A stretch of DNA of 64,000 bases from Caballeronia sp. M1242 (GCF_017220215.1 NZ_CP071129.1:1178001-1242000); one strand, 5' to 3'. Counted from the first letter of the stretch, positions 1 to 11,047 are shown. A program made the numbers and translations. The notes: generated from the letters alone by a model not told the origin.

Positions 1-1
1 A

Positions 2-874
2 ATTACCGCAAGCATGGTGGCAGAACTGCGCGCGAAGACCGATGCGCCGATGATGGAATGCAAAAAGGCGCTGACCGAAGCCGACGGCGACATGGCGCGC
101 GCTGAAGAGCTGCTGCGCGTGAAGCTCGGCAACAAGGCGAGCAAGGCGGCATCGCGCGTGACGGCCGAAGGCATCGTGGTGGCGCACGTCGAAGGCGGCG
201 TGGGCGCGCTCGTCGAGCTGAACTGCGAAACCGACTTCGTCGCGAAGAACGACGACTTCATGACGTTCGGCAAGGGCATCGCGGCGCTGGTCGCGAAGAG
301 CAATCCGGCTGACGTGGCCGCGCTGTCGGCACTGCCTTACGAAAGCAACACGGTGGACGCCGTGCGTCTCGCGCTCGTCGGCAAGATCGGCGAGAACCTG
401 TCGATCCGCCGCTTCGTGCGTTTCGAGACGTCGAACAAGCTCGCGTCATACCTCCACGGCACGCGCATCGGCGTGCTGGTCGAGTTCACGGGCGCGGACG
501 AGCAAGTCGGCAAGGACGTCGCGATGCACGTGGCCGCGATGAAGCCGGTGTCGCTGTCGTCGGACGAAGTGCCGGCGGACCTGATCGCCAAGGAGCGCAG
601 CATCGCCGAGCAGAAGGCCGCCGAGTCGGGCAAGCCGGCTGAGATCGTCGCGAAGATGGTCGACGGCAGCATCCAGAAGTATCTGAAGGAAGTGTCGCTG
701 CTGAACCAGCCGTTCGTGAAGAACGACAAGCAGACCATCGAGCAGATGCTGAAGGCAGCCAACGCGTCGGTGCAGAAGTTCGCGCTGTTCGTCGTCGGCG
801 AGGGCATCGAGAAGCGCCAGGACGACTTCGCAGCAGAAGTGGCGGCGCAAGTCGCGGCGGCCAAGCAGTCGTAA
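2..874 (+). CDS. tsf: Elongation factor Ts, 5' end missing
   Basis: This is the guanine-nucleotide exchange factor for EF-Tu. The window opens inside the gene: the codons before the first visible ATG (position 14) read I-T-A-S, which fits the usual start MAAITAS, so only about three residues are missing and the full protein would be about 293 aa. Both family signatures are present: [16 protein letters not shown] near the N-terminus (UBA-like EF-Tu-contacting region) and TDFVAKN at about residue 80 in full-length numbering. The position upstream of pyrH and frr is the conserved bacterial order; rpsB would be expected just outside the window. Identification is secure. Confidence 0.97.
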   Translation: MTASMVAELRAKTDAPMMECKKALTEADGDMARAEELLRVKLGNKASKAASRVTAEGIVVAHVEGGVGALVELNCETDFVAKNDDFMTFGKGIAALVAKSNPADVAALSALPYESNTVDAVRLALVGKIGENLSIRRFVRFETSNKLASYLHGTRIGVLVEFTGADEQVGKDVAMHVAAMKPVSLSSDEVPADLIAKERSIAEQKAAESGKPAEIVAKMVDGSIQKYLKEVSLLNQPFVKNDKQTIEQMLKAANASVQKFALFVVGEGIEKRQDDFAAEVAAQVAAAKQS

Positions 875-883
875 GCGGTATTC

Positions 884-915
884 GCGGCGCCTGTGATCAA
901 ATGGCGCGGCGCCGC
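884..915. other. GC-rich hairpin after tsf
   Basis: GCGGCGCC (884-891) pairs perfectly with GGCGCCGC (908-915) over a 16-nt loop, directly after the tsf stop. There is no T-run on either side, so it may be a 3'-end stabiliser or processing element rather than an intrinsic terminator. The remaining sequence to pyrH (to 1124) shows no gene. Confidence 0.35.
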
Positions 916-1124
916 GTCGAAGCGACACCCGCGGCGGATCGCAGCACGCGTCTGCCGCAAGATTCAAGGCGTTCCGGTTCGCATCATGTGGCGGGCGCGG
1001 TAGGTTCGGGTTAACCCGTGCATGCCGCGCCCGTCAGTCCGATCCGGGCCGCTTGCGGTAATTATTGTTTCACCCCTACAGTTCTACGTTGTTGCAACCC
1101 TCCTCGGCGCGATCGGAACCTCAT

Positions 1125-1838
1125 ATGCCCACAGCCTACAAACGCGTACTCCTCAAACTCTCCGGCGAAGCCCTCATGGGCGACGATGCATTCGGCATCA
1201 ATCGCGCAACAATCGAAAGGATGGTGGCGGACGTCGCTGAAGTGGTGCGGATGGGCACGCAACTGGCCGTCGTGATCGGCGGCGGCAACATCTTTCGCGG
1301 CGTCGCGGGCGGCGCGGCCGGCATGGACCGTGCGACGGCCGACTACATGGGCATGCTCGCCACGATGATGAACGCACTCGCGCTGCAGGACGCCATGCGC
1401 CACGCGGGCATCGAGGCGCGCGTGCAGTCGGCGCTGCGCATGGATCAGGTGGTCGAGCCGTATATCCGCCCGCGCGCCATTCGCCAGCTCGAAGAAGGCA
1501 AGGTCGTGATTTTCGCGGCCGGCACGGGCAATCCGTTCTTCACCACGGATACGGCCGCCGCGCTGCGCGGCTCGGAAGTCGGCGCCGAAGTGGTGTTGAA
1601 GGCGACGAAGGTCGATGGCGTATACTCCGCCGACCCGAAGAAGGACCCGAGCGCGACGCGCTACAGCACGATCAGCTTCGACGAGGCGATCGGCCGCAAT
1701 CTGCAGGTGATGGACGCCACGGCTTTCGCCCTGTGCCGCGACCAGAAACTGCCGATCCGCGTGTTTTCGATCACCAAGGCCGGCGCGCTCAAGCGCATCG
1801 TGCAAGGCGACGACGAAGGGACGCTCGTCCACGTGTAA
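1125..1838 (+). CDS. pyrH: UMP kinase
   Basis: This cytoplasmic kinase phosphorylates UMP to UDP in pyrimidine nucleotide synthesis. The 237-residue product has the amino-acid-kinase fold motifs KLSGEAL (residues 11-17), GGGNIFRG and [15 protein letters not shown] (phosphate/UMP site). I chose ATG 1125, because the next in-frame start upstream (1065) would add about 20 residues unlike the family, and [16 protein letters not shown] is the normal N-terminus. It lies between tsf and frr in the conserved order, 104 nt before frr. Family regulation is allosteric (GTP, UTP); nothing specific is visible in the DNA. Confidence 0.97.
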   Translation: MPTAYKRVLLKLSGEALMGDDAFGINRATIERMVADVAEVVRMGTQLAVVIGGGNIFRGVAGGAAGMDRATADYMGMLATMMNALALQDAMRHAGIEARVQSALRMDQVVEPYIRPRAIRQLEEGKVVIFAAGTGNPFFTTDTAAALRGSEVGAEVVLKATKVDGVYSADPKKDPSATRYSTISFDEAIGRNLQVMDATAFALCRDQKLPIRVFSITKAGALKRIVQGDDEGTLVHV

Positions 1839-1942
1839 ACTCTCGCGTAATCGGGCGCCGCGCGCACCCCGGCGTGAACCGCGCCGGGCGAGGGCGAAGC
1901 GGGCGCCCGCATCGCCAGTAAACCCAGGTTTTGGAGGTTCAA

Positions 1943-2503
1943 ATGAGTGTGGCTGACATCAAAAAGGGCGTCGATCAGAAGATGCAGCGATCGATCGAAG
2001 CATTCAAGGCCGATCTCGCCAAGATCCGCACGGGCCGCGCGCACACCGGCCTGCTGGATCACATCCAGGTTGATTACTACGGCTCGAACGTGCCCATCTC
2101 GCAAGTGGCGAACATGACGCTCGTCGACGCCCGCACGATCGGCGTGCAGCCGTGGGAAAAGAAGATGGTCGCCGTCGTCGAAAAGGCGATCCGCGAATCG
2201 GATCTCGGCCTGAATCCGGCCACGCAAGGCGATCTGATCCGCGTGCCGATGCCCGCGCTCACCGAAGAGCGCCGCCGCGAACTCACGAAGGTCGTGAAGA
2301 GCGAAGGCGAAACGGCGAAGATCGCGGTGCGCAACCTGCGCCGCGACGCCAACGAGCAGCTGAAGAAGCTCGTCAAAGACAAGGAAATCTCGGAAGACGA
2401 CGAGCGCCGCGCAAGCGACGACGTTCAGAAGCTCACCGACAAATTCGTGGCGGAAATCGACAAGCTCGTTCAGACGAAAGAAGCCGAAATCATGACGGTG
2501 TGA
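1943..2503 (+). CDS. frr: Ribosome recycling factor
   Basis: RRF, with EF-G, splits the post-termination ribosome. The product has 186 residues (usual about 185) and the typical N-terminus [20 protein letters not shown], and ends KEAEIMTV. A strong GGAGG at 1933-1937 places the start at ATG 1943 rather than the TTG at 1931. The long charged-helix composition and the [13 protein letters not shown] motif are characteristic of RRF domain I. It is followed by a hairpin with a short T-run before uppS. Confidence 0.97.
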   Translation: MSVADIKKGVDQKMQRSIEAFKADLAKIRTGRAHTGLLDHIQVDYYGSNVPISQVANMTLVDARTIGVQPWEKKMVAVVEKAIRESDLGLNPATQGDLIRVPMPALTEERRRELTKVVKSEGETAKIAVRNLRRDANEQLKKLVKDKEISEDDERRASDDVQKLTDKFVAEIDKLVQTKEAEIMTV

Positions 2504-2519
2504 GGCCCTAACCGGTCCT

Positions 2520-2556
2520 GCCAGCCTCGGGTGACGAAAAACCCAGGCTGGCTTTT
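2520..2556 (+). terminator. Hairpin with T-run between frr and uppS
   Basis: GCCAGCCT (2520-2527) pairs with AGGCTGGC (2545-2552), with an inner GGGT/ACCC pairing, followed by TTTT. It fits a factor-independent terminator or attenuator separating the translation genes (tsf-pyrH-frr) from the isoprenoid/envelope operon that starts at uppS. Confidence 0.65.
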
Positions 2557-2587
2557 CATTTCCCGTCGATTACAAGATTCAGCGGCC

Positions 2588-3370
2588 ATGACCTATACCA
2601 GCTCTACCGTTCGCGTGCCCGATGTCGCGGCTGTCCCGCGCCACGTCGCGATCATCATGGACGGCAACGGCCGTTGGGCGACCGAGCGGCGCCTGCCGCG
2701 TGTCGCCGGTCATACGCGCGGCGTCGATGCGGTTCGCGCGACCGTCGAAAGCTGCGCCAAGCGCGGCGTCGAATTCGTCACGCTGTTCGCGTTCAGTTCC
2801 GAAAACTGGCGTCGTCCGACGGAAGAAGTGTCGTTCCTCATGCGCCTGTTCGTGACCGCGCTGGAACGCGAAATCGGCAAGCTGCACGCCAACGGCATTC
2901 GCCTGCGCGTCGTCGGCGACATTGCGATGTTCGATGATCGCATCCGCGCGCTGATTCAGCGCGCCGAAACCAAGACCGCGCGCAACACGCGCCTCACGCT
3001 GACCATCGCGGCCAATTACGGCGGGCGCTGGGACATCATGCAGGCGACGAAGAAGCTCATCGCGCAATCGCTCGAACAGGGCACGCCCGCCCGCGTGGAC
3101 GACGAGTCCTTCGCCGAGCATCTCGCCATGGCTTACGCGCCGGAGCCGGATCTCTTCATCCGCACGGGTGGCGAGCAGCGCATCAGCAATTTCCTGCTGT
3201 GGCAGCTCGCGTACACCGAGTTCTATTTCACCGACACTTACTGGCCCGATTTCGACGCCGATGCCCTCGACCGCGCGATCGCGTCATACGGCGGCCGTGA
3301 GCGCCGCTTCGGGCGCACCAGCGCGCAACTCGCGTCCCAATCGCAGAAGGCCGACACCCTTTCATGCTAA
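2588..3370 (+). CDS. uppS: Undecaprenyl diphosphate synthase
   Basis: This cis-prenyltransferase condenses isopentenyl-PP with farnesyl-PP to make C55-PP, the lipid carrier for peptidoglycan and O-antigen. The 260-residue protein carries the family motif [13 protein letters not shown] (residues 19-31, catalytic Asp25) and the C-terminal substrate motif around [18 protein letters not shown] 2588 gives the usual N-terminus; an in-frame start at 2531 would lie inside the terminator hairpin. It overlaps cdsA by 7 nt, so the two are probably translationally coupled. Confidence 0.97.
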   Translation: MTYTSSTVRVPDVAAVPRHVAIIMDGNGRWATERRLPRVAGHTRGVDAVRATVESCAKRGVEFVTLFAFSSENWRRPTEEVSFLMRLFVTALEREIGKLHANGIRLRVVGDIAMFDDRIRALIQRAETKTARNTRLTLTIAANYGGRWDIMQATKKLIAQSLEQGTPARVDDESFAEHLAMAYAPEPDLFIRTGGEQRISNFLLWQLAYTEFYFTDTYWPDFDADALDRAIASYGGRERRFGRTSAQLASQSQKADTLSC

Positions 3371-4176
3371 AGACCCGTGTCATCACGGCAATCGTGCTGC
3401 TGGCGGTTCTGGTGCCGGTCACGCTGTTCGCGCCGATCGGCGCATTCGGCGCGCTGATCGGTTTCGTCGTCGTGTTCGCCGCGTGGGAGTGGGGACGCCT
3501 GCTGAAGCTCAACGGAGCGGGGCCCGTGGCGTACGCGCTGGTCGCGGGGCTCGCACTCATTTTCAGCACTTACCTCGGCGTCGCGCCGAAGGCGCTCTTC
3601 CAGATGGCGGCGATTTTCTGGGTGCTCGCGGGACCGTACGCGCTGTTGCGCAAGCCGGTTCTCGCAGGCGGCGCGTGGCGCGCGTTCCTGCTTTTCGCCG
3701 GAATTATTGTCTTCGTCGGGTGCTGGCATGCGGTCGTCGCAGCGCGCACCGTCGGCGTCGCGTTCGTGCTATCGCTTCTCCTAGTCGTCTGGCTGGCTGA
3801 CATAGGCGCATACTTCGCCGGAAAAGCATTGGGCCGCCACAAGCTCGCGCCGTCCATCAGCCCGGGCAAGACGTGGGAAGGCGCCATCGGCGGCTGGGCG
3901 GCCGTCATGGTGATCGGCTCGCTGGCGGCGGCCACCGGCGTCTATGCGCCGACCGTGTTCTCCGCTTTCGTCGGACATCTCGGCTGGGCGCGCGCGCTCG
4001 TCGCGCTCACCGTGCTGGTGGCGTTCAGCGTGGTCGGCGATTTGTTCGAATCGCTCCTGAAACGCCAGGCCGGCGTCAAGGACTCAAGCGGTCTGCTGCC
4101 GGGCCACGGCGGCGTGCTCGACCGCATCGATGCATTGTTGCCGGTATTGCCGATCGCATTGCTCATGCTCGGATAG
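3364..4176 (+). CDS. cdsA: Phosphatidate cytidylyltransferase
   Basis: CdsA makes CDP-diacylglycerol from phosphatidic acid and CTP, the branch point for all membrane phospholipids. The 270-residue integral membrane protein has about eight hydrophobic segments. The CDS family signature lies at residues 230-256: S-x2-KR, VKDSSG, PGHGG and DRID. The start ATG lies inside the uppS 3' end. This uppS-cdsA-dxr-rseP-bamA order is standard in proteobacteria. Confidence 0.96.
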   Translation: MLKTRVITAIVLLAVLVPVTLFAPIGAFGALIGFVVVFAAWEWGRLLKLNGAGPVAYALVAGLALIFSTYLGVAPKALFQMAAIFWVLAGPYALLRKPVLAGGAWRAFLLFAGIIVFVGCWHAVVAARTVGVAFVLSLLLVVWLADIGAYFAGKALGRHKLAPSISPGKTWEGAIGGWAAVMVIGSLAAATGVYAPTVFSAFVGHLGWARALVALTVLVAFSVVGDLFESLLKRQAGVKDSSGLLPGHGGVLDRIDALLPVLPIALLMLG

Positions 4177-4195
4177 ATCGGCCAGAGAAGATTTC

Positions 4196-5413
4196 ATGCA
4201 AAAACGTCTTACATTGCTCGGCTCCACGGGCTCGATCGGCGACAGCACGCTCGACGTCGTGGAGCGGCACCCGGACCGGTTCTCGGTCTACGCGCTCACC
4301 GCTCACCGTAACGGCGACAAACTGGTCGCGCAGTGCCTGCGTTTCCAGCCCGAAGTGGCGGTCGTGGGCGATGCCGAAACCGCCGCGCGCGTCGCCGCGG
4401 CGTTGCGCGCCGCCGGCAGCAAGACCGAAGTGACGTACGGCCCGGACGCGCTCGTCGACGTGGCGCGCGCCGCCCAGTGCGATACCGTGGTCGCGGCGAT
4501 CGTCGGCGCGGCGGGCCTCGCGCCGACGCTGGCGGCCGCGCGCGCCGGCAAGCGCATTCTGCTGGCGAACAAGGAAGCGCTGGTCATGTCCGGCCAGATC
4601 TTCATGGACGCCGTGCGCGACAACGGCGCCGTGCTCTTGCCGGTCGACAGCGAGCACAACGCCGTGTTCCAGTGCCTGCCGCCTTGCGCGGACAGCGAGG
4701 CGCGCCTGCACGGCGGCGTGTCGAAGATTATTCTCACGGCGTCCGGCGGTCCGTTTCGCACGCGCGAGCCTTCGACGCTCGTGGACGTCACGCCCGACGA
4801 AGCCTGCAAGCATCCGAACTGGGCGATGGGCCGAAAGATCTCCGTCGATTCCGCGACGATGATGAACAAGGGCCTCGAAGTCATCGAAGCGCACTGGCTC
4901 TTCGATCTTCCGGGCTCGCGCATCGAAGTGCTGATTCACCCGCAAAGCGTGATTCACTCGATGGTGTCGTACGCCGACGGCTCCGTGCTCGCGCAACTCG
5001 GCAATCCGGACATGCGCACGCCGATCGCGCATGCGCTCGCGTTCCCGGATCGCGTCGAGTCGGGTGTCGCGCCGCTGGATCTCGCGCAGATCGCGTCGCT
5101 GACTTTCGAGAAGCCCGACTTCGCGCGCTTTCCGTGTCTCGCGCTCGCCATCGACGCGCTCGAAGCCGGCGGCATCGCGAGCGCGGCGTTGAACGCGGCG
5201 AACGAGATCGCGGTCGAAGCGTTTCTCGCGCGGCGCATCGGCTTCATGTCGATCGGCGGCGTGGTCGAGCGGGTGCTGAGCGCCTTGCCGAACACGAGCG
5301 CCGCATCGCTCGACGACGTGCTCGCCGCCGATGCCAGCGCGCGCCGTCTCGCGTCCCGTTTCGTCGCAGAGCTCACTGTGAGCGCGCCAGGCGCGGAACC
5401 CATCGCCCATTGA
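4196..5413 (+). CDS. dxr: 1-deoxy-D-xylulose 5-phosphate reductoisomerase
   Basis: This enzyme catalyses the NADPH-dependent conversion of DXP to MEP, the first committed step of the MEP isoprenoid pathway, and so feeds uppS next door. The 405-residue product shows the nucleotide-binding motif GSTGSIG (9-15), NKEAL (125-129), the metal/substrate motif DSEH (151-154), the flexible-loop SGGPF (183-187) and MNKGLE (223-228). ATG 4196 is 19 nt after the cdsA stop; an earlier in-frame start would overlap cdsA and add non-homologous residues. Confidence 0.97.
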   Translation: MQKRLTLLGSTGSIGDSTLDVVERHPDRFSVYALTAHRNGDKLVAQCLRFQPEVAVVGDAETAARVAAALRAAGSKTEVTYGPDALVDVARAAQCDTVVAAIVGAAGLAPTLAAARAGKRILLANKEALVMSGQIFMDAVRDNGAVLLPVDSEHNAVFQCLPPCADSEARLHGGVSKIILTASGGPFRTREPSTLVDVTPDEACKHPNWAMGRKISVDSATMMNKGLEVIEAHWLFDLPGSRIEVLIHPQSVIHSMVSYADGSVLAQLGNPDMRTPIAHALAFPDRVESGVAPLDLAQIASLTFEKPDFARFPCLALAIDALEAGGIASAALNAANEIAVEAFLARRIGFMSIGGVVERVLSALPNTSAASLDDVLAADASARRLASRFVAELTVSAPGAEPIAH

Positions 5414-5420
5414 GGCCGTC

Positions 5421-6803
5421 ATGAACTTCCTGACCGAAATCGTCGCCTTCGTCGTCGCGATTGGCGTGCTCGTCGTCGTCCACGAATTCGGTCACTACAG
5501 CGTCGCGCGACTATGCGGCGTCAAGGTGTTGCGGTTCTCGGTCGGCTTTGGCAAGCCGCTCGTGCGCTGGGTCAGCAAGAAGACCGGCGTCGAGTGGACG
5601 ATCGCGGCGCTGCCGCTCGGCGGCTACGTGAAGATGCTCGACGAGCGCGAGACGGAAGACAGCATCCCGTCCGAGGACCTGCCGCGCGCATTCAACCGGC
5701 AGCCGGTCATCAAGCGCATCGCGATCGTCGCCGCCGGGCCGGTGGCGAACTTTCTGCTGGCAATTGCGCTTTTCTCCGCCGTGTTCGCGGGCGGCGTGAC
5801 CGAACCGCAGGCAATCGTGTCGACGCCCGCACCCGCGACGGCCGCCGCACGCGCGGGCTTCGAGGGCGGCGAGAAGATCGTGTCGATGCGCGACGCGCAA
5901 GGTGGCCAAACGGAGCCGATCCGCTCGTGGTCCGACCTGCGCTGGAAGCTGCTCGACGCGTCGTTCGATCACCGGCGCGTCGTGCTGATGGCGAAGACGC
6001 ACGACGGCACGTTCGACTTTCCGGTGAACGTCGCGGGCATCACGGACGCGGATGCCGAACAGGACTTCATGGACAAGCTCGGCTTCACGCCGGGCGGCGG
6101 CACGCTGACGGTCGCGGGCGTGGAGCCGGGCAGCGCGGCGCAGAAGAGCGGTCTCGTCGCCGGCGACCGGCTGCGCGCGATCGACGGCCGTCCCGTCGAC
6201 AACGCGACGAGCTTCATCGACTACGTGAAGGCGCACGGCGGCAAGCCCGTGACGCTTCAGATCGAGCGCGGCGCGGGCAGCGATGCCAAGCGCGCCTCCG
6301 TCCAGATCGTGCCCGACGTGAAGCGCGATGCGGCGACGGGCAAGGACATCGGTCGCATCGGCGCGGCGCTCGCGAACCAGTTGCCGACCGTCGACGTGCG
6401 TTACGGTCCGCTCGAAAGCCTGCGGCTCGGCGTCAATCGGACCTGGGACATCAGCGTGTATTCGCTGCGCATGTTCGGCCGCATGATCGTCGGGCAGGCG
6501 TCGCTGAAAAACCTGTCCGGTCCGGTCACCATCGCGGATTACGCGGGCAAGAGCGCGCGGCTCGGTTTGACCGCGTTCGTGTCTTTCCTGGCGCTCGTCA
6601 GCATCAGCCTGGGTGTGTTGAACTTGTTACCGATTCCGGTTCTGGACGGTGGGCATCTGTTATATTATTTGGTTGAAGCCGTTACCGGCAAAGCCGTGTC
6701 CGATCGCTGGCAGCTGGTTCTGCAGCGGGCGGGGCTGGTCTGCATCGTCGCTCTGTCGATGATCGCGCTCTTCAACGACCTGACTCGCCTGATCCGTTTC
6801 TGA
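5421..6803 (+). CDS. rseP: Site-2 intramembrane zinc metalloprotease
   Basis: RseP performs the second, intramembrane cut of anti-sigma factors such as RseA in the sigma-E envelope stress pathway and also clears signal-peptide remnants. The 460-residue protein has the zinc motif HEFGH at residues 21-25 in the first membrane segment, a periplasmic PDZ region (around residues 220-290, including GVEPGSAAQKSGL) and the second metal-ligand motif NLLPIPVLDGGH near residue 400. It begins 7 nt after dxr. Its position directly upstream of bamA fits a role in outer-membrane quality control. Confidence 0.96.
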   Translation: MNFLTEIVAFVVAIGVLVVVHEFGHYSVARLCGVKVLRFSVGFGKPLVRWVSKKTGVEWTIAALPLGGYVKMLDERETEDSIPSEDLPRAFNRQPVIKRIAIVAAGPVANFLLAIALFSAVFAGGVTEPQAIVSTPAPATAAARAGFEGGEKIVSMRDAQGGQTEPIRSWSDLRWKLLDASFDHRRVVLMAKTHDGTFDFPVNVAGITDADAEQDFMDKLGFTPGGGTLTVAGVEPGSAAQKSGLVAGDRLRAIDGRPVDNATSFIDYVKAHGGKPVTLQIERGAGSDAKRASVQIVPDVKRDAATGKDIGRIGAALANQLPTVDVRYGPLESLRLGVNRTWDISVYSLRMFGRMIVGQASLKNLSGPVTIADYAGKSARLGLTAFVSFLALVSISLGVLNLLPIPVLDGGHLLYYLVEAVTGKAVSDRWQLVLQRAGLVCIVALSMIALFNDLTRLIRF

Positions 6804-6880
6804 TCCACTTTGATAATGTCTGGCGGCGCTCGAGAAGCGACCGCCGGAACGAATGCAGCTTTAAATACTGGGGAAGCACG

Positions 6881-9193
6881 TTGTTCAAACCTCATCGCTT
6901 TGTTCCTAAGTCGGCTGTGGCCGCGGCGCTCGCCGCAACGGGCATGGCGGCACACGCCACCACGCCGTTCGTCGTGCAGGATATCCGGATCGAAGGTCTT
7001 CAACGCATCGAGCCGGGCTCCGTATTCGCTTATCTGCCGATCAAGCAAGGCGACACATTCACCGACGACAAGGCCTCCGAAGCGATCCGCGCGCTGTATG
7101 CAACCGGCTTCTTCAACGACGTACAAATCGCAACCGAAGGCAATGTGGTGGTCGTGCAGGTGCAGGAGCGGCCGGCCATTTCGAACATCGAATTCAGCGG
7201 TCTGCACGAGTTCGACAAGGACACCATCACCAAGGCGCTGCGCTCGGTCGGTCTGTCGCAGGGCCGCTCTTACGACAAGTCGCTGCTCGACAAGGCCGAG
7301 CAGGAACTGAAGCGCCAATACCTGACGCGCGGCTACTACGCGGCCGAAGTCACCACCACGGTGACGCCGGTGGACCGCAACCGCGTGTCGATCCTCTTCT
7401 CGGTGGCCGAAGGTCCGAGCGCGAAGATCCGCCAGATCAACTTCGTCGGCAACAAGGCAGTCAGCAGCGGCACGTTGCTGAGCGAAATGCAGCTGTCCAC
7501 GCCGAACTGGTTCTCGTGGTACACGAAGAGCGACCTGTACGCGAAGGAAAAGCTGACGGGCGACCTCGAGAACGTGCGTTCGTACTACCTGAACCACGGC
7601 TACCTCGAATTCAGCATCGACTCCACGCAGGTGTCGATCTCGCCCGACAAGAAGGACATGTACCTGACCATCGCGGTGCATGAGGGCGAGCCGTACAAGA
7701 TCGCGAGCGTCAAGCTCGCCGGCAATCTGCTCGACCGCGAAGCGGAGCTGAACAAGCTCATCACCGTCAAGCCGGGCCAGCTGTTCTCGGCTGAGAAACT
7801 GCAGGCGACGACCAAGGCGATCGTCGACAAGCTCGGCCAGTACGGCTACGCGTTCGCGCAGGTCAATGCGCAGCCGGAAATCGATCAGGCGCATCACACG
7901 GTCGCGCTCACGCTGCAAGTGGATCCGAGCCGCCGCGTCTATGTGCGCCGGGTGAATATCGTCGGCAACACGCGCACGCGCGACGAAGTGGTGCGCCGCG
8001 AAATGCGCCAGCTCGAAAGCTCGTGGTTCGATTCGAGCCGTCTCGCGCTGTCGAAGGACCGCGTGAATCGTCTCGGCTACTTCACCGACGTGGACGTCAC
8101 CACGACGCCGGTGGAAGGCACGAACGACCAGGTGGATGTCGACGTCAAGGTGGCCGAAAAGCCGACCGGCGCGATCACGCTGGGCGCGGGCTTCTCGTCG
8201 ACGGACAAGGTGGTGCTGTCGGCGGGCGTGTCGCAGGACAACGTGTTCGGTTCGGGCACGAGCCTTTCCGTCAACGTGAACACGGCCAAGACGTATCGCA
8301 CGCTCACGGTCACGCAGGTCGATCCGTACTTCACCATCGACGGCATCAAGCGCATCACCGACGCGTACTACCGCACGTATCAGCCGCTGTACTACTCGAC
8401 GGATTCGAGCTTCAAGATCGTGACGATGGGCGCGGACACGAAGTTCGGCATTCCGTTCTCGGAGCAGGACACGGTGTTCTTCGGCGTCGGCGCCGAGCAG
8501 AACACGATGGACGTGGACTCGTCCACGCCGCAGTCGTACAAGAACTACGTCGCCGAGTTCGGCCGCGTGGTCAACAACTTCCCGCTCACGGTCGGCTGGT
8601 CGCGCGACAATCGCGACAGCGCGCTCGTGCCGAGCCGCGGCTACTACATCCAGTCGAACGCGGAATACGGCACGCCGCTCGGCAACACCACGTACGCGAA
8701 GTTCGACGCGCAGTTCCAGTACTACTACTCGTTCGCTCGCGGCTTCGTGCTCGGCTTCAACCTGCAAGGCGGTTACGGCAAGGGTCTCGACGGTCAGACG
8801 TTCCCGATCTTCAAGAACTACTACGCGGGCGGTATCGGTTCGGTGCGCGGCTACTCGCCGAGCTCGCTGGGTCCGCGCGACGCCACCACGAACGATCCGA
8901 TCGGCGGCTCGCGCATGGCGGTCGGCAATATCGAACTGACGTTCCCGCTGCCGGGCACCGGCTACGACCGCACGCTGCGCGTGTTCACGTTCCTCGACGC
9001 CGGTAACGTCTGGGGCGATCCGGGTCAGGGCGGCACGACGAGCGGCGCGAACGGCCTGCGTTACGGCTACGGCGTGGGTCTCGCGTGGATTTCGCCGATC
9101 GGCCCGCTCAAGCTGAGCCTCGGCTTCCCGCTGCAGAAACACACGGGCGACCAATATCAGAAGTTCCAGTTCCAGATCGGTACGGCCTTCTAA
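6881..9193 (+). CDS. bamA: Outer membrane protein assembly factor BamA
   Basis: BamA is the central beta-barrel of the BAM complex that inserts outer-membrane proteins. The 770-residue precursor has a signal peptide ending about AAHA/TTPF, five POTRA repeats over roughly the first half, a 16-strand barrel with the conserved VRGY loop motif (in GSVRGYSPSSL) and a C-terminal Phe (GTAF) typical of barrel proteins. The only plausible start is TTG 6881, placed by GGGGAAG about 6 nt upstream. The next gene encodes the chaperone Skp, the usual partner. Confidence 0.96.
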   Translation: MFKPHRFVPKSAVAAALAATGMAAHATTPFVVQDIRIEGLQRIEPGSVFAYLPIKQGDTFTDDKASEAIRALYATGFFNDVQIATEGNVVVVQVQERPAISNIEFSGLHEFDKDTITKALRSVGLSQGRSYDKSLLDKAEQELKRQYLTRGYYAAEVTTTVTPVDRNRVSILFSVAEGPSAKIRQINFVGNKAVSSGTLLSEMQLSTPNWFSWYTKSDLYAKEKLTGDLENVRSYYLNHGYLEFSIDSTQVSISPDKKDMYLTIAVHEGEPYKIASVKLAGNLLDREAELNKLITVKPGQLFSAEKLQATTKAIVDKLGQYGYAFAQVNAQPEIDQAHHTVALTLQVDPSRRVYVRRVNIVGNTRTRDEVVRREMRQLESSWFDSSRLALSKDRVNRLGYFTDVDVTTTPVEGTNDQVDVDVKVAEKPTGAITLGAGFSSTDKVVLSAGVSQDNVFGSGTSLSVNVNTAKTYRTLTVTQVDPYFTIDGIKRITDAYYRTYQPLYYSTDSSFKIVTMGADTKFGIPFSEQDTVFFGVGAEQNTMDVDSSTPQSYKNYVAEFGRVVNNFPLTVGWSRDNRDSALVPSRGYYIQSNAEYGTPLGNTTYAKFDAQFQYYYSFARGFVLGFNLQGGYGKGLDGQTFPIFKNYYAGGIGSVRGYSPSSLGPRDATTNDPIGGSRMAVGNIELTFPLPGTGYDRTLRVFTFLDAGNVWGDPGQGGTTSGANGLRYGYGVGLAWISPIGPLKLSLGFPLQKHTGDQYQKFQFQIGTAF

Positions 9194-9254
9194 GAGACAG
9201 CCCGACGTGAACGAACGGACACTTCCTTCAAATCGACGTGACGTGAGGAACACT

Positions 9255-9806
9255 TTGCGAACCGGTATGCTTTCGAAACATGCGGCGCTGGCGCTGGCTG
9301 TGTCTCTGGTCTTCGGCCTCGGCGCCGTCGCGAAAGCGGACGCTCAGGAAGCGCGCATCGCAGCGGTCAATTCGGACCGCATCCTGCGCGAATCGTCGGC
9401 GGCGAAGGCCGCTCAGTCGAAGCTGGAGCAGGAATTCTCCAAGCGCGACAAGGCGCTGCAGGACATGGCGCAGCGGCTCAAGTCGATGTCGGACAATATC
9501 GACAAGAACGGCGCCTCGATGTCCGCCACCGACCGCGCCGCGCGTCAACGTGATCTCGCGCAACTCGACGCGGACTTCCAGCGCAAGCAGCGCGAATTCC
9601 GCGAAGACCTGAACCAGCGCCGCAACGAGGAACTGGCGGCGGTGCTGGATCGCGCGAACAAGGTCATCAAGCAGATTGCCGAGCAGCAGCACTACGACCT
9701 GATCGTGCAGGAAGCGGTGTACGTGAGCCCGCGCATCGACATCACGGATCAGGTGCTGAAGGCGCTGGCGGCGACGAGCCAGAACGGCGGCGCGAGCCCG
9801 AACTGA
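9255..9806 (+). CDS. skp: Periplasmic chaperone Skp/OmpH
   Basis: Skp holds unfolded outer-membrane proteins in the periplasm for delivery to BamA. The product has a signal peptide (hydrophobic ALALAVSLVFGLGAVA, cleavage around KADA/QEAR), then a long charged coiled-coil body (about residues 45-130) that forms the tentacles. I prefer TTG 9255 as start because GAGGA at 9245-9249 is well spaced; this gives 183 aa. ATG 9267 (179 aa) and GTG 9207 (199 aa) are alternatives. It lies 61 nt after bamA and 18 nt before lpxD. Confidence 0.92.
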   Translation: MRTGMLSKHAALALAVSLVFGLGAVAKADAQEARIAAVNSDRILRESSAAKAAQSKLEQEFSKRDKALQDMAQRLKSMSDNIDKNGASMSATDRAARQRDLAQLDADFQRKQREFREDLNQRRNEELAAVLDRANKVIKQIAEQQHYDLIVQEAVYVSPRIDITDQVLKALAATSQNGGASPN

Positions 9807-9824
9807 CGAGGAGTTTTCATAGGC

Positions 9825-10928
9825 ATGGCATCAGGCATGGCGATCACGCTCGACGAACTGGTCAGGCGCTTTGGCGGCGAGGTGGTCGGCCAGGGCGCGC
9901 ATCGCGTCGAGGGCCTGGCGCCGCTCGACAAGGCGGGGCCTGCGCAACTCGCGTTTCTCGCGAACCAGAAGTATTTGCCGCAAGTCGAGACGACGCGCGC
10001 CGGCGCCGTACTGATTTCCCGCGCGGATCTCGACAAACTGCCCGCGCCGCGCGAAGGCAGTAATTTCATCGTCACGCCGAATCCCTACGCTTACTTCGCC
10101 CGCGTCGCGCAGGCGTTTATCGACCTGGCGTCGCCGAGGTCGGTGCCGGGCGTGCATCCGAGCGCGTGGATCGACCCGGCCGCGAAAGTGGCCGCGAGCG
10201 CGGTCATCGGCCCGCACGTCACGGTGGAAGCGGGCGCGGTCGTTGGCGAGCGCGTGCGGCTGGACGCCGGCGTGTCCGTCGGTCAGGGCGTCACCCTGGC
10301 CGACGACGTGCATCTGTATCCCAATGTCACCGTCTATCATGGCTGCAAGCTCGGCGCGCGCGTGATCGTGCATGCGGGCGCGGTGATCGGCGCGGACGGC
10401 TTCGGCTTCGCGCCGGATTTCGTCGGCGAGGGCGAGGCGCGTACGGGGAGCTGGGTGAAGATTCCGCAGGTCGGCGCGGTCGATATCGGCGACGACGTGG
10501 AGATCGGCGCGAACACGACCATCGACCGCGGCGCCATGGCCGATACGGTCATCGAAGAATGCGTGAAGATCGACAATCTCGTGCAGATCGGCCATAACTG
10601 CCGCATCGGCGCATACACGGTGATCGCGGGCTGCGCGGGCATCGCGGGCAGCACGAACATCGGGCGGCATTGCATGATCGGCGGCGCGGTGGGCATCGCG
10701 GGCCACGTGACGCTGGCGGATCATGTGATCGTCACCGCGCAGTCGGGCGTCTCGAAGTCGCTCACGCGGCCCGGCATGTACACGAGCGCATTTCCGGCCG
10801 TGAACCACGCCGACTGGAACAAGAGCGCCGCGCTCGTGCGCAATCTGGACAAGCTGCGCGATCGCATCAAGGCGCTGGAATCGGCACTGAGCCAGCAGAA
10901 GGCCGGCGAGCAGGGCGACGAAGCATAA
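9825..10928 (+). CDS. lpxD: UDP-3-O-acylglucosamine N-acyltransferase
   Basis: LpxD adds the second 3-hydroxyacyl chain, on the 2-amino group, in lipid A synthesis, using acyl-ACP. The 367-residue protein has an N-terminal uridine-binding domain followed by a left-handed beta-helix of hexapeptide repeats from about residue 110. The probable catalytic histidine is His257 in [16 protein letters not shown] at 9808-9813 serves ATG 9825; ATG 9837 is a close alternative. The C-terminal helix ([14 protein letters not shown]) is typical. Confidence 0.96.
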   Translation: MASGMAITLDELVRRFGGEVVGQGAHRVEGLAPLDKAGPAQLAFLANQKYLPQVETTRAGAVLISRADLDKLPAPREGSNFIVTPNPYAYFARVAQAFIDLASPRSVPGVHPSAWIDPAAKVAASAVIGPHVTVEAGAVVGERVRLDAGVSVGQGVTLADDVHLYPNVTVYHGCKLGARVIVHAGAVIGADGFGFAPDFVGEGEARTGSWVKIPQVGAVDIGDDVEIGANTTIDRGAMADTVIEECVKIDNLVQIGHNCRIGAYTVIAGCAGIAGSTNIGRHCMIGGAVGIAGHVTLADHVIVTAQSGVSKSLTRPGMYTSAFPAVNHADWNKSAALVRNLDKLRDRIKALESALSQQKAGEQGDEA

Positions 10929-11047
10929 CCGCAAGGCTGCCGGATGAGCGCGCAGGCGAGCACCGGCAACGCAGTAAGATTCACCAAGCGGGCGCACGAC
11001 GCCCGCAGTCAATTTCCGCGCAGGAGATGCGCGCGAGCAGAACCACC

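Noticed and set aside
6665..9253. 862-codon open frame on the minus strand opposite bamA
   Set aside because: It is composed of Arg/Ala/Val/His-rich low-complexity sequence with no family motif, and lies exactly antisense to an intact BamA gene; a product of high GC content and codon bias.
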